Part shown: piece after piece, positions 1-10,969 of the stretch | Layout: each line of letters starts with the position of its first letter | How positions within the stretch are numbered: the first letter of the stretch is position 1 | Made by a program: the position numbers and the translations under genes | Notes under the pieces: model-generated | Database searches by the model: none | What the model was told of the DNA's origin: nothing | Seen by the model: the letters and a program-made list of their open reading frames with translations, nothing else | Origin: Desmodesmus armatus | Lineage: Eukaryota; Chlorophyta; Chlorophyceae; Sphaeropleales; Scenedesmaceae | Length of the DNA: 64,000 nt | NCBI GenBank assembly: GCA_007449985.2 | Contig: VIIQ02000028.1 | Coordinates: forward strand, 342,001 to 406,000 | Direction of reading: 5' to 3'

Positions 1-228
1 GCGGCAGGAGTTGTCGGCAGGCAGTCTGCAGTCTGCATGCTTGTCCAATGGCTGGCTGGGTGGCAGTTTGGTTGGAGAGCTGCCCTATTGTGCTGGCAGT
101 GCACACCCTTGCTCAGATGCTTGTGTGCCAGGCAACTGGCCGACAGCCACAGGCCATCTGTAGGGTTGATGGTTGAAATGGTACTGACAGCGGTTTGTGG
201 CATTGGCTGTGTGCTATGCACTGTGCAG

Positions 229-1855
229 GATGGAGTTTGGGTACAAGCGGCGGCCACTGCGTGTGGAGTGGGCCAAGGTGAGTGTTGCTCGGTCTTTGCA
301 TGTCTAGTGCCCCAGCCTGCTGGTGACAAGCAGTGGTGCATGGATATTGGCTGGAACATACATGGTTGCAGCAAGTCAAAGTTTGTGAAGCAAGAATGTG
401 TGTGTGTCCATCCAAGGGGCCCCACATACACGCATGCAGCCGGTTTGCTTGGCATGCTGGCAGTGCGGCTCAGCTACCGGTGTGCTCGGCACACATGTTT
501 TGACTTGAAGTGTGCTCAACATGTCTTGTGTGCTGACTCCCAGAAAATGGAGGTTTCAAACAAGAACCAGCAACCCACCACTACGCTGTTCGTGGTCAAC
601 TTTGATGTTCGCAAGACACGTGAGGGTGACATCGAGCGCCACTTTGACAGGTGGGTGGGGCACACGCCATGGCTGAAGGCGTTTGCTTACGCTGCTTGAT
701 TTTTAGCAGGTTTATTTGTGCGCGGCTTGTGTTGGTCCGGTGCAAGGTGGTGCGTGGAAGGCCACAGCCTGTCAGAGCCAGGAGCAAGTTGGGTGGAGTC
801 AAGTTGTCGCTGATGCCATTTACGAATTGTTTTTCAACAGGCCATCGCAAACTGGGCTTGGTGGCAAGCATTGACTGTCTGTTTCTGTTGTTGCTGCGGT
901 GACCTGCAGGTACGGGCCCCTGAACCGTGTGGAGATCAAGCGCAACTACGCATTTGTGGAGTTCAAGAACCTGGACGACGCCATTGACGCGCAGAAGCGC
1001 AGCCACGGCACAGCCATGGATGGCCGCACCATCACTGTGGAGTTTGTGGAGAGCAGCAGACTGGGCAAGGACAGGTGGGCACCACGGGGCTGCTGCTCTG
1101 CATGGTTAGCTGCATGGTGTTGCGGTGTAGGCTGCGTCTGTGCTGTTTCTTTGAGTCACTTGTGTATTACTTCTTTGGTTGCTGTGAGGCCCCATCATGT
1201 CTGCGTAATCAACGGGTAGCCTGCCAGTGTCATACATCGGCTGCTTCAAGGAAGCAGTGATCTCGCTCATGCTCGCAAGTGTGATGCACAGGTTGCGGAC
1301 TGTGTTGAGTTGGTGTTGCTTTGCTTTACAGGGACCGCTCCCGCTCCCCGCCCGGTGGCTACCGTCGCCGCTCACCCTCACCTCGCGGGCGCTCCCCACC
1401 ACCACGCCGGGCCTACTCGCCACGCGGCGGCTACTCAGACGCACGGCGCAGCCCAAGCCCAGCACGCAGGTGGGTTGACAGGTATCAGTGCGTATGATCG
1501 CAAGCTTGGCTTGGGGATCATGTTGGGGTGGAGTGGTCAACTGACCTTTTCATCTAGGCAGCCGTGCAGGGGTGGAGGGGAACATGCTGTGCACGCCAAG
1601 GTGCAACAGGGCTCTCGTGGTGCTGGGGACAGTGCGCAGGTCATGTACCTTCTTGTGGGCCTTGTGCTGCACCGGCCAGCACAACGTCTCGTGTGTTGTA
1701 TGCAAAAAACCTGACAGCACCGCATCATGTCATGTGTCTTTGGCTGCAGGCGCTCACGCTCACCCGACTACGGGCGCGGTGGCCGCGGTGGCGACCGCAG
1801 CATGTCGCCACCCCGGGGCCGCTCCCCTCGCCGCTCACTGTCCCCCAGGGACTGA
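229..1855 (+). CDS. RS31: RS31-type SR splicing factor, 3' part
   Basis: SR-family pre-mRNA splicing factor of the plant RS subfamily (RS31/RS40), acting in spliceosome assembly in the nucleus. Five exons are seen: 229-277, 544-650, 910-1074, 1332-1469 and 1750-1855. All phases agree and the frame ends at TGA 1853-1855. The first exon gives the end of RRM1 (EFGYKRRPLRVEWAK). The second and third give RRM2, with the RNP2-like TLFVVNFD and RNP1-like RNYAFVEF. The last two encode an RS/SP-rich tail (RRRSPSPRGRSPPPRR, ending RSLSPRD). Most of RRM1 and the start codon are missing, so the gene begins left of the window or in a short exon I could not place before 229. Donors such as gtgagt and gtgggt set the splice style used in the rest of the window. 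Subfamily assignment is by remembered family pattern. Confidence 0.9.
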
Positions 1856-4800
1856 GTGACTGTTACCGCAGGATTGCCGCAGCTGCAGGGTTTCAGCAGG
1901 AACTGCTGGCCGCTTGACGCCATGATCAAGTGCATCAGTGTGTGGTGACGAACCAGGGCGACGGCAGAAACTTGTACATTTTGTGATGGTTGACTGTGTA
2001 GCCAGTCAGGGCTGGCCTGGCTGTTCTGCAAGCATGCAGCTACCACTGACTGTTGTGTGGAGAGTTGACGGCTGGACTGCTGCTGCTGCTGCTTTGGGGT
2101 GGCACAGCAAGTGCTGTGTGCATTTACGGACCGATTTGGGCTGCAGCATGTGCATCACTTGCTGCTGTGCAGCTGCTTGTGAGGCTGTGCAGCAGTCTGT
2201 GATCCCTGTCTGGGTTATGGTGCGGGAATGCTGACTGGGGAGGGAGGGTGGCTGATACCACAACGCCGTGACGGCAGGGTTGGGGCTCTGGTTTCTGCCA
2301 TTCACCACAGGGTACATGGGTGCAGGCTGGGTATTCGGCAGCTGTGGCTGCTTGGCAAGTTTGCTCCTAATTGTGTGGCCATTGTTGTGTGGTTGATGCC
2401 GTGCAGCTCCTGTGGTCATGGGCTTGTTATAAGAGCACCAGCAGCTGGCGATGGCTCGTTACTTGTGCACGCCTGTAGGGCTGCCTGTAACGTCTGTGAA
2501 TGTTATGTTATGTAGGCAGCAGATCGTGCAACAGGCATTGCAGGATGGATGCTGTCTGCATTGCTGATGCTGCTGTTCTTCAGCTCAAGATGACATTTGA
2601 AGCCAATAGACATGTATGCCCAACACATGTCCCCAAAAGTAAAACCCCAAAAGTAAAAAATTTCTTCAGGCACATGCATCCGTCATCCAGCTGTCGCACA
2701 AACTGGGGCACCCAGCAGTGGGAGTGCTGTGCAGCCCCTGCAAAGTTGTTCCAGCCATTGTGCTGCACGCAGTAGGCCTCAGCCAGTTGCTGCATTGCTA
2801 TCAGCAGTCACACACGTCAGGCAATACTACTGCCTGCCAGCCACAACCCAACGCCAAACACAGATTGGGGTGCTGGCTTCTGCACTGTGACCTGCTCGGT
2901 TGGTGATCAAGGCTTGGGGCCTGGTGAACTGACCTGCACAGCATGGCCGCACAGGGTGTTGTGCCAGTCGGTGCAAAGCTTGCAACATAGTGGTGGTCTT
3001 CAGGGAGCAGCACCCACTTAACGCAAATACAATCACAGCAGGCGTGACAGTCGTGATAGCAACCACCTGGGTGTACGTGTCAGCCAGAGTGAGCAGACTG
3101 TCCGCTGTGGCACAGCCCAGGTGCTGGTCAGTCGCTGGCCTTGTGGCACCAGCCTTGCTGGCGGTTAGCAAACTGCTGCACATGCTGCAGCAACACGCCG
3201 TATGTCAGGTCTGAAGAGGCTGCCAGCAGGTGAGGTAGATGCACCCGCATGTGGGGTTACCCGCCTGGTCGCACCTAGAGCAGCTTGCACACTGTCCTGA
3301 AAGCTGAACCTACATCCCCTGTTTGGGGTGTGGCAGGGTCGGTGCTGTAATTGCTGAGGTGACGTCTGTGCTCATAAGCACAGAATGCTTTTTTGCTGCA
3401 TAGCTGGCTGCATCTGTGTCTCACCCCAGAATTGCAGTGTGGCTGATTGATATGGGGCACAGCCTGAGTGCCTGTCAAGGCATTGCCTCTGGCACCGTAC
3501 AAGGGCCCAATCAACCTTGAGCTGAACACTACCTGACAGGATCACCACTGTTCCATGGCCGATGCTGGCAGTGTAGCGCGGGCGCGGGGGGCACGGGGGA
3601 CGGCGAGTGGGCCGGGCCTGACGGGGGGTGACTGCCGTGCCCAGCCGGTGCTGGCTTGGCAGTGGGTGCGGGGATGCAACTGGGTGTAGCGGAGTGGGGA
3701 CAGCGACCGACGGCAGGGCTCGGGGCCGCAGGCGCTGCAGTCGCAGGCTCGCTGTCAGGGAGGGCTGTCGGGGTCGGACGTGCCTCGCGACGGGTGTGGG
3801 GTGTGGGGTCACTGGGGCTGCTGTAGCAGACGTAGGGACTCTCCTCAACAGGTATCACGCAGCTCAGGGATGATCGAAGGCCAAGAGTGCACAGGGAAGC
3901 ACTCTGATGTCCACAATATAGACAGTCTCCACTCAAAACTCGATGCAGCCGCTGTGTAAGGCGGGTAAGGGGTGAAAGGGCAAAGGGCTGCACAAGAGGC
4001 TGGGCTCACAAGGACGGGTGATCCCTCACAGCACTGCTGTCGTGCCAGGGGGTGGGGGTTGCGGCACAAGGGATGATATCCCTCACTGTACTGCTGCTGT
4101 GCCAGGGGGTTGGTACCCCTGTGTACTGCTGTCGTGCTGGGGGGTGGGTACCCCTGTATGCTGCTGTGCCGGGGGTGGGGGTCCAGCTACTGCTGTTGTG
4201 CCGGAGGTACCCCTCAAGGTACTGCTGTTGGTGCTTGCCAAACAAAGGGGAAATGAACTGTGCACTTGTTGCAGTGGCACTGCTGATGCTCAAACAAGTC
4301 ACAGGGACTGGTTCTCAGACTCAGGGAAGGATTGCATGACTGCAAGCACCAACTCGACTCACTGTCTGACGTTCACGTAGCAAGAGACTTGTATCGACGC
4401 GCTGTGCGCGTGCTTCACATGGATTGTTGTCTGCACTGTACTGCTGGTATAGGAAGGGACTGCTGGTCACTCTGGGGCTCAGTCAGTCTAAGGCAAGCCG
4501 TGTCTCTCAAGACACCGTAGCAAGACAAACCAGTCAGTCAGTTACATGAACAATCTCATGAATGCTCAAACGTAACCTTGACAACACAACCTCGAACTTC
4601 TCGGTCTCTCCGGTCTTCTGGACAACCTGCTCCGCGCCTGCTTATATAGTAATAGCAGGCGAAGCTTCTAGAATATATAGTGAAGTTCATAACTGAACAA
4701 CCAAACAAAGCATGCACACGTGCATGCATATTTATTAGTCATCGACACAACTCCCGGCACCTCGCTCCTTGACCATCATCACCTTGCGAGGCCAGGCATT

Positions 4801-5927
4801 GCCACGACAACATGATCGAGTCCTGCACTCGGAACCCGAAACTCGGAACCGAGACACACTAGACACCCCGTGACTACAGGTCACCAGTGTGCCTGAAACG
4901 TGGGCATCTCGACACCACACAATCCGACAACAACACTAAACATGCATGCAGGATCAAAGCATCAACTCCAACAAACGCCCAAGCACACAGACCATACCCT
5001 CCACCACAGGTACTGTACAACTTCTGCTGGTGCAGCAACCGCAGGGTAGGCCTGCCTATGCACAAGTACTGCCACCATAGCCAAGTACAAGTCCATTTCC
5101 ATACTAGGCAGCAGCATAGGACATCCTGCCATACATCAACACAACAGTGCCAGGCTGGCACAGGTGCTGTACCGCCTGGTCCAACTATGCAATTGCCACT
5201 GCTCAGCAGAACCCCAGGCTGGGCTCCTGAGCAGATGCTGGAAATGCCACAATCCTCCACAGGGCCAGGTAAAGCCTGACATGCAAGGGCACTGCTCCGC
5301 CGAACCCCAAGGTTGGGCTCCTGAGCAGATGCCGTGTGTGCAATAGTCTATCAGAATGGCATGCGCTGCTGGTGCACAGCCCTGCCACTCGCAGTCCAAC
5401 CATCACTCGCTGCAAGGCTGTCCACCCACGGTCACAGGTGTCAGCCCCCAAACAGCGACAGCAGGTTGAACTGAAGGTACCTCGAACGAGCTCCACTACA
5501 GCATTGGCCATGCCAAGCGTTAGTGATGTTAGTGTACAGCTGGTTTTCAGGAATGTCAGGGCTCCTGTACCGCAACAGCATCATCTACATCAGCCATTGC
5601 CATCCCCAATATCCCAGATGTCTCGGTGATCACTGTCAGACTGTCAACAGTGGTGCGCACCAGCTGGGTTGGTTCCAGGCCGGATGAGACACATTCCTTC
5701 AGTGACACTTGTTACAACCTACTTGTGCGGGTAGGTTTTTACAAACCGCTGGCGCTGCCTCGGAGCATCGCACAGCACATCAAAGTTGGCCTAGAAGGGT
5801 TCTTGACAGTTCAAGCCACCTTTTCTTTCAATTGTGCTATGGAATCTCGTTATGATCTGTGTACTAAGCCTAGCTGAAGCAATCCTCATCCAGGCTCTGC
5901 TGTAGCATCGCCTCACAAGCTAGCCCC
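1856..5927. other. Intergenic, about 4 kb, no recognisable gene
   Basis: No open frame here resembles a known protein or joins across splice sites. The stretch holds low-complexity GT/CA-rich sequence after the splicing-factor gene, a GC-rich patch near 3565-3800, an imperfect minisatellite at about 4010-4222, an AT-richer patch near 4500-4760 with two tatatag motifs, and a partly duplicated segment (5196-5239 and 5290-5331, about 94 bp apart). The right end should include the promoter of the SET-ARM gene. Confidence 0.6.
4010..4222. repeat. Imperfect GC-rich minisatellite
   Basis: Five to six degenerate copies of a unit of roughly 35-45 bp built on tactgctgtcgtgcc followed by a G-run and gtacccct. 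Copies differ in length and sequence, so it is an old or fast-changing array. No gene overlaps it. Confidence 0.6.
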
Positions 5928-8900
5928 ATGCAGGAATTCAGGCCACCACCCAACCTTCCTATACACTGCACAGAGGTACCAGGGTATCTGCGGAGCCGCT
6001 GCAGCCGCTGCAGCAGTGTCCTGTTCAACAGATCTCGATCAAGCAGTTCCAGACAGAAAAGTGCTTTGCCCCGGTGGTTTTTCCACGATGTGCAAGGGAC
6101 TGTACTGGAGCAGCTTGTCAAGGACAAAAGCATCACCGCCCAACTCGCACGGCAGCTGGAGCACGCTGTGCCGCAGCTGCAGGACAAGCAGCTGGACAGC
6201 AGTTTCCAGCCCCTAGCAGAGCCCTCAACAGCGTCTGCAGCAAACCAGGAGCTGACATGGCTCAGCGATATCGAGGTGGTGCCAGTTTCAGCCTCAGGCC
6301 CAGGCCACCGGGCCCACAACCCACAGGCGGCCAGCCAGTTGCAAGCAGTGGCACCCAAGAAGGACTTTGCAGCTGGAGACCTGATTGGTTTCTACCTTGG
6401 TAAGTAGGCCTCAAACTCAGCCACACTGCCATCGCCTGCTATTCGGGTCGTGTCAATCGCTTGCTAGTCTCGCTGTTGCCATGGCGCAGTAGCCGTGTCT
6501 ACAGCCTGACTGGTGGACACTAAGGTGGGACGGCAACCTGTGGCATGGACTGCCAGGCCCAGTGGGCGACTCTATGATATCCAATCTGCCGCACACAGCC
6601 ACACCAGCTCACACAAGATGCGGATACATTGCCACATGGGTTGAACAAGCATGGATGCTGCAAGCTGCGCAGCAAGCTGCGCATGCGTGCCTACTATGAC
6701 CTGTGCCATGTTGCTGGGATGTGCAGGGTATGTGTATGATGGCGACGAGTATGATGAAGAGTTCGAGTTCCCTGACAGCAACCACAGCAGGTGGGTGTCC
6801 TGCTCACCTCTCAAAACTCATGCACTCCTCTTTGCTGCTTTCACGCCGGGGTGCTTGAAACTGACAGTCCCTGCTTGGGCCTCTACGGCAGTCCCCGGGC
6901 CACCAGCACCACCACCTTCACCAGAGCACAGTTCCAACATTGTGCATGATGCCTGGGGGTCCCTTTGCCAACATATGCATCCAGCCCGCCAACAGCTGCT
7001 TTGATTCCTTACTGCATCAGTCAAACCCATAGCTGTTTTACTGACGGTGCAAAGGACAAACACAGCATGATGTTGGCCACAGCGGTAGGTCCGTGTGTTC
7101 TGTTTGAGGCGCAATCTGCGGGATTTCCTATTGTTACCACACCGTACCGTCACAGTCACGCGCAAATCCCGTGTTACTGCTGTCCTGCCTGTCCCACGCG
7201 TAGATTCATCTATGACTTCACAATCACTGCCCCTCGTGGGGCCATCAGGGTGCAGCCCAGCAGCACCAGCCCACAGCGTCAGCAGGGCTTGGCAGCTCCT
7301 GATGCTGCTGCAGCAGGAGCAGCAGCAGCAGCAGCAGCAGGAGAGCCAAGCCAGCAGCAGGAGGATCCCTTTGTGCAGAACTTTGTTGTGGATGCCAGCA
7401 CTTGCCAGGATGGGAACCCCCTGGCGCACATGCTGGACTACAGGGCACTGGCAGCTGACTGGCCAATGGGCCCCAAGATGTTTGACCAGCAGCAGGCCGT
7501 ACCAGGGGGTGCAAATGCCGCGATGCTGCCTGTCAGCGACAACAGCACCGGCAAGGTGTATGTTGCTGTCGTGGCACTGCGCAGCATCACAACTGCCTCA
7601 GGTGAAGACATCTGCATCGACTATGGGCTTGACTACTGGCGCAGCAGGAGGAGCCTGGACAGGATGCTGCAGGCAAGTTGAATGCTGAGGACTGATGGAT
7701 GAGGACATGTTGTCACACTCAAGTCACACAAGTCTAGAGCATGGCAAGCACGCATGATGACTGGAGTACAGCATCATGTTGTGTGTTCAACACACAAGTT
7801 GTGCAGGATGTATGGTGCAAACGACATGTGTTTGCTGCTCAACACCTCTGAAACGCCACTTCTGCACCATTGGCGTTTTATGGAAGTGAGGGTGGTCAGC
7901 CGCATGGACTCAGTTGGTCAATGCCCGTGCTTGCCTTGCAGAGTGCCAGGATGGAGGCTGGCAGAAGGTCCACCCGTGAGCTCAAGGTTCAGCTGAAGCA
8001 GCTGGCTGATCAGCTTGCGCAGGAGCGCACGGTCAGCTGCCAGCTTGCACAGTCCCTGCAGCAGCTGCAACACACAGCGCCAAGCTCGGTGCCAGCTGCA
8101 AGGCGGTCCCAGCAGCACCAGCTCGGCACCATCCTTGCCGCTGCTGCAGATGAACTGGTTGCTGCCAGTGACGTAGCACTGATCGCACCAGACAGGTGTT
8201 GCAAAATGGCACCCAGCCAGCACCCAGACAGCCCAGGAGCGGCCGCAGCAGCTGATCAGCTCGAAGAAACAACTAGCATGCAGGGGGCTAGTCCGGTAGC
8301 ACCTGTGGCAGCACAGGTTGGGCGACGCAGAAAGCCTGGCCCAACAGCAGGAATCCAGCCAGCTCTGAAGCGCAGCAGGACTGCGCATAGTGAGCAGCAC
8401 CAGGGGACTTTTGACAGCTTTGTACAGCGTCTGAAGAGCCCCAGTGTAAGCGTGCAGGAGGCAGCTGCTCGGGCTTTGTGCAACCTGGCGTACAGCAGTG
8501 CTGCCGACAAGGCTGCCATCGCAGCTGAGCCAGGCTGCATCACTGCACTGGTGCCGCTGCTGAGCAGTGACAGTGTGGGTGTGCAGGAGGCAGCTGCTGG
8601 GGCATTGCGCAACCTGGCATGTGGCAGCGCTGCCAACAAGGCTGCCATCGCAGCTGAGCCAGGCTGCATCACTGCCTTTGTGCAGCTGCTGAGCAGTGAC
8701 AGTGTGGGTGTGCAGCAGGCAGCTGTTGGGGCCATGTGCCACCTGGCATGTGGCAGCGCTGCCAACAAGGCTGCCATTGCAGCTGAGCCAGGCTGCATCA
8801 CTGCCTTTGTGCAGCTGCTGAGCAGTGACAGTGTGGGTGTGCAGGAGGCAGCTGCTGGGGCATTGCGCAACCTGGCATGTGGCAGCGCTGCCAACAAGGC

Positions 8901-9795
8901 TGCCATCGCAGCTGAGCCAGGCTGCATCACTGCCTTTGTGCAGCTGCTGAGCAGTGACAGTGTGGGTGTGCAGCAGGCAGCTGTTGGGGCCATGTGCCAC
9001 CTGGCATGCAGCAGCGCTGCCAACAAGGCTGCCATTGCAGCTAAGCCAGGCTGCATCACTGCACTGGTGCCGCTGCTGAGCAGTGACAGTGTGGGTGTGC
9101 AGGAGGCAGCTGCTGGGGCCACGCGCAACCTGGCATGTGGCAGCGCTGCCATCAAGGCTGCCATTGCAGCTGAGCCAGGCTGCATCACTGCCCTTGTGCA
9201 GCTGCTGAGCAGTGACAGTGTGGGTGTGCAGCAGGCAGCTGCTCGAGCATTGTGCAAGCTGGCAAGGGGCAGTGCTGCCATCAAGGCTGCCATTGCAGCT
9301 GAGCCAGGCTGCATCACTGCCCTTGTGCAGCAGCTGAGCAGTGACAGTGTGGGTGTGCAGCAGGCAGCTGCTCGAGCATTGTGCAAGCTGGCAAGGGGCA
9401 GTGCTGCCATCAAGGCTGCCATTGCAGCTGAGCCAGGTTGCATCACTGCACTTGTGAAGCTGCTGAGCAGTGACAGTGTGGGTGTGCAGGGGGCCGCTGC
9501 TGATGCATTGGGCAACCTGGCATGGGACAGTGCCAGCCAGGTTGCCATTGCAGCCGAGTCAGGCTGCATCACTGCACTTGTGCAGCTGCTGAGCAGCAAC
9601 AGTGTGGGTGTGCTGCAGGCAGCTGCTGGGGCATTGCGCAGCCTGGCAGATGGCAGTGCTGCCAATCAGGCTACCATTGCAGCTAAGCCAGGCTGCATCC
9701 CTGCACTGATGCTGCTGTCGCAGAGCAAAAGTGAGAGCGTGCAAGAGGCAGCTGGCTGGGCCATACGGAGCTTGAAGCGCGGCAGTGCTAGGTGA
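5928..9795 (+). CDS. SET-domain protein fused to armadillo repeats
   Basis: Putative lysine methyltransferase-like protein of 952 aa. Four exons (5928-6399, 6727-6790, 7204-7672, 7942-9795) sum to 2859 nt and keep frame. An in-frame stop lies about 55 bases before ATG 5928, but an upstream exon cannot be excluded. The SET core runs from FAAGDLIGFYLG (end of exon 1) through YVYDGDEYDEEF, DGNPLAHMLDYR and VVALRSI to ICIDYGLDYW (about residues 145-335). The usual RFINHSC-like motif is replaced by PLAHMLDY, so catalytic activity is uncertain. A Q/A-rich insert splits the domain. Exon 4 starts with a coiled-coil-like stretch (RELKVQLKQLADQLAQER), a basic patch (KRSR) and then about 11 armadillo repeats of 43 aa. 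Intron 3 has a GC donor (cag|gcaagt) and ctttgcag-type acceptor. The joint between SET and ARM parts rests on this intron, so a transcript read is the key test. Confidence 0.75.
8539..9700 (+). repeat. 129-bp tandem armadillo-repeat array in coding DNA
   Basis: Repeat starts (codon ATC of ITA[LF]V) fall at 8539, 8668, 8797, 8926, 9055, 9184, 9313, 9442 and 9568. That is a 129-bp period with one 126-bp unit. Neighbouring units are almost identical at DNA level, and two alternating types (QEAAAGALRNLA and QQAAVGAMCHLA) form a 258-bp higher-order unit between 8539 and 9055. This suggests recent expansion or gene conversion. Confidence 0.9.
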
Positions 9796-10969
9796 CATGT
9801 GCAGCTCCTGCCCGCAGGGCACGTCTGCAGCCAGCTTGACAGCAAACTCGTACAGCCAGGACGCCAGGGCGGATGTGTGCAGTAGGGGCCTGCCACAACA
9901 CGCCATGGTGCGACACAGCCAAGCCCGGCATATGGATGTTGCTTTTGTTGGATGCTTCTGCTGTGCGTCAGAGTTGCTGATGGGTGTGACTTTGATCTGA
10001 GGTTGCTGTTGGATCGTTGGGCGTGTGTGCACACGCCGCATGTGTGCGCGTTCTGGTGCCTGACACGGCTCCTAATGTCTATGAAGTTCGTTGTTGTGGG
10101 CTGCCCAGCTGCAGGCCAGACTGATGAGATTACATCTGCCACCCTGACTTGTGGACTTGTCACGAAGTTGAACTGCATGCCATGTGCAACATTTTGTCCA
10201 GCTTGTGATGCACTGCCTCAGGATAGCACCAACAAAATACAAGTAGGTCTAAAGTCAGACTGTTCATGATCTGTGCGCACTCAGTGAAGTTCAATAAAGA
10301 ATAAAGCTGTCCTGGCATTCGCCTTGTCCTGCCAAGGTCAGGCACACACACACCAGCAGTGCTTGCAGCTCATCAGGGAAAAGCAATGTCGTGACGGCTT
10401 AGTTCAAAATGTGTGCCAGTCCCGCCAGCACCCACTCAGTAGCCAGCAAGACTGGGCAGCCATGTGACCTGTGGCAGTGGGCGTTCACTCGTAGCACTTG
10501 AAGCCACTTTGGGCTGCGGTTTGCGTTGTATCAGGCTGCGCAAGTAACAATCAAAGCTAGGTATCCAATGTATTTACATGCCTATGAGAGCTACATGGCC
10601 TTCGGGTGTCCTGCCGGCGCCTCGACGTTTGTGAACGAGGTGCCTCTACGTCGCTGGGCAATCATGTTTCTTCCGTAGATTGACAGCCCTTTCAAACACA
10701 AATCACATTCACAGCTACAATACGTGCGTCAGTAGCTCGCACTCGGCACGTTGCCCCATGCCGCCGACGCCAACGACTGCACACGGCCGACCTCGACGAC
10801 TGCGCACACTGCCCACGCTGTCAAACGCCTCTCCCGTGATGGGTCTCGCTTGCATTGGCAAGGTCGCTGCACAAGACTGCTCAGCACTGCGATGGTCGCA
10901 GCTGCAGTGCCCATCAATAGGAGTAAAGCCCTCAGGGCCTGAGCCTCCTCAGGGCCTGGGCTTCATGTG
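9796..10969. other. Convergent 3' region between SET-ARM and LPMO genes
   Basis: No gene recognised. On the + strand AATAAA-like signals occur at about 10294-10304. On the - strand a TGTAA motif, the usual green-algal polyadenylation signal, lies at about 10573-10577, roughly 400 bases past the LPMO stop codon. Confidence 0.5.
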
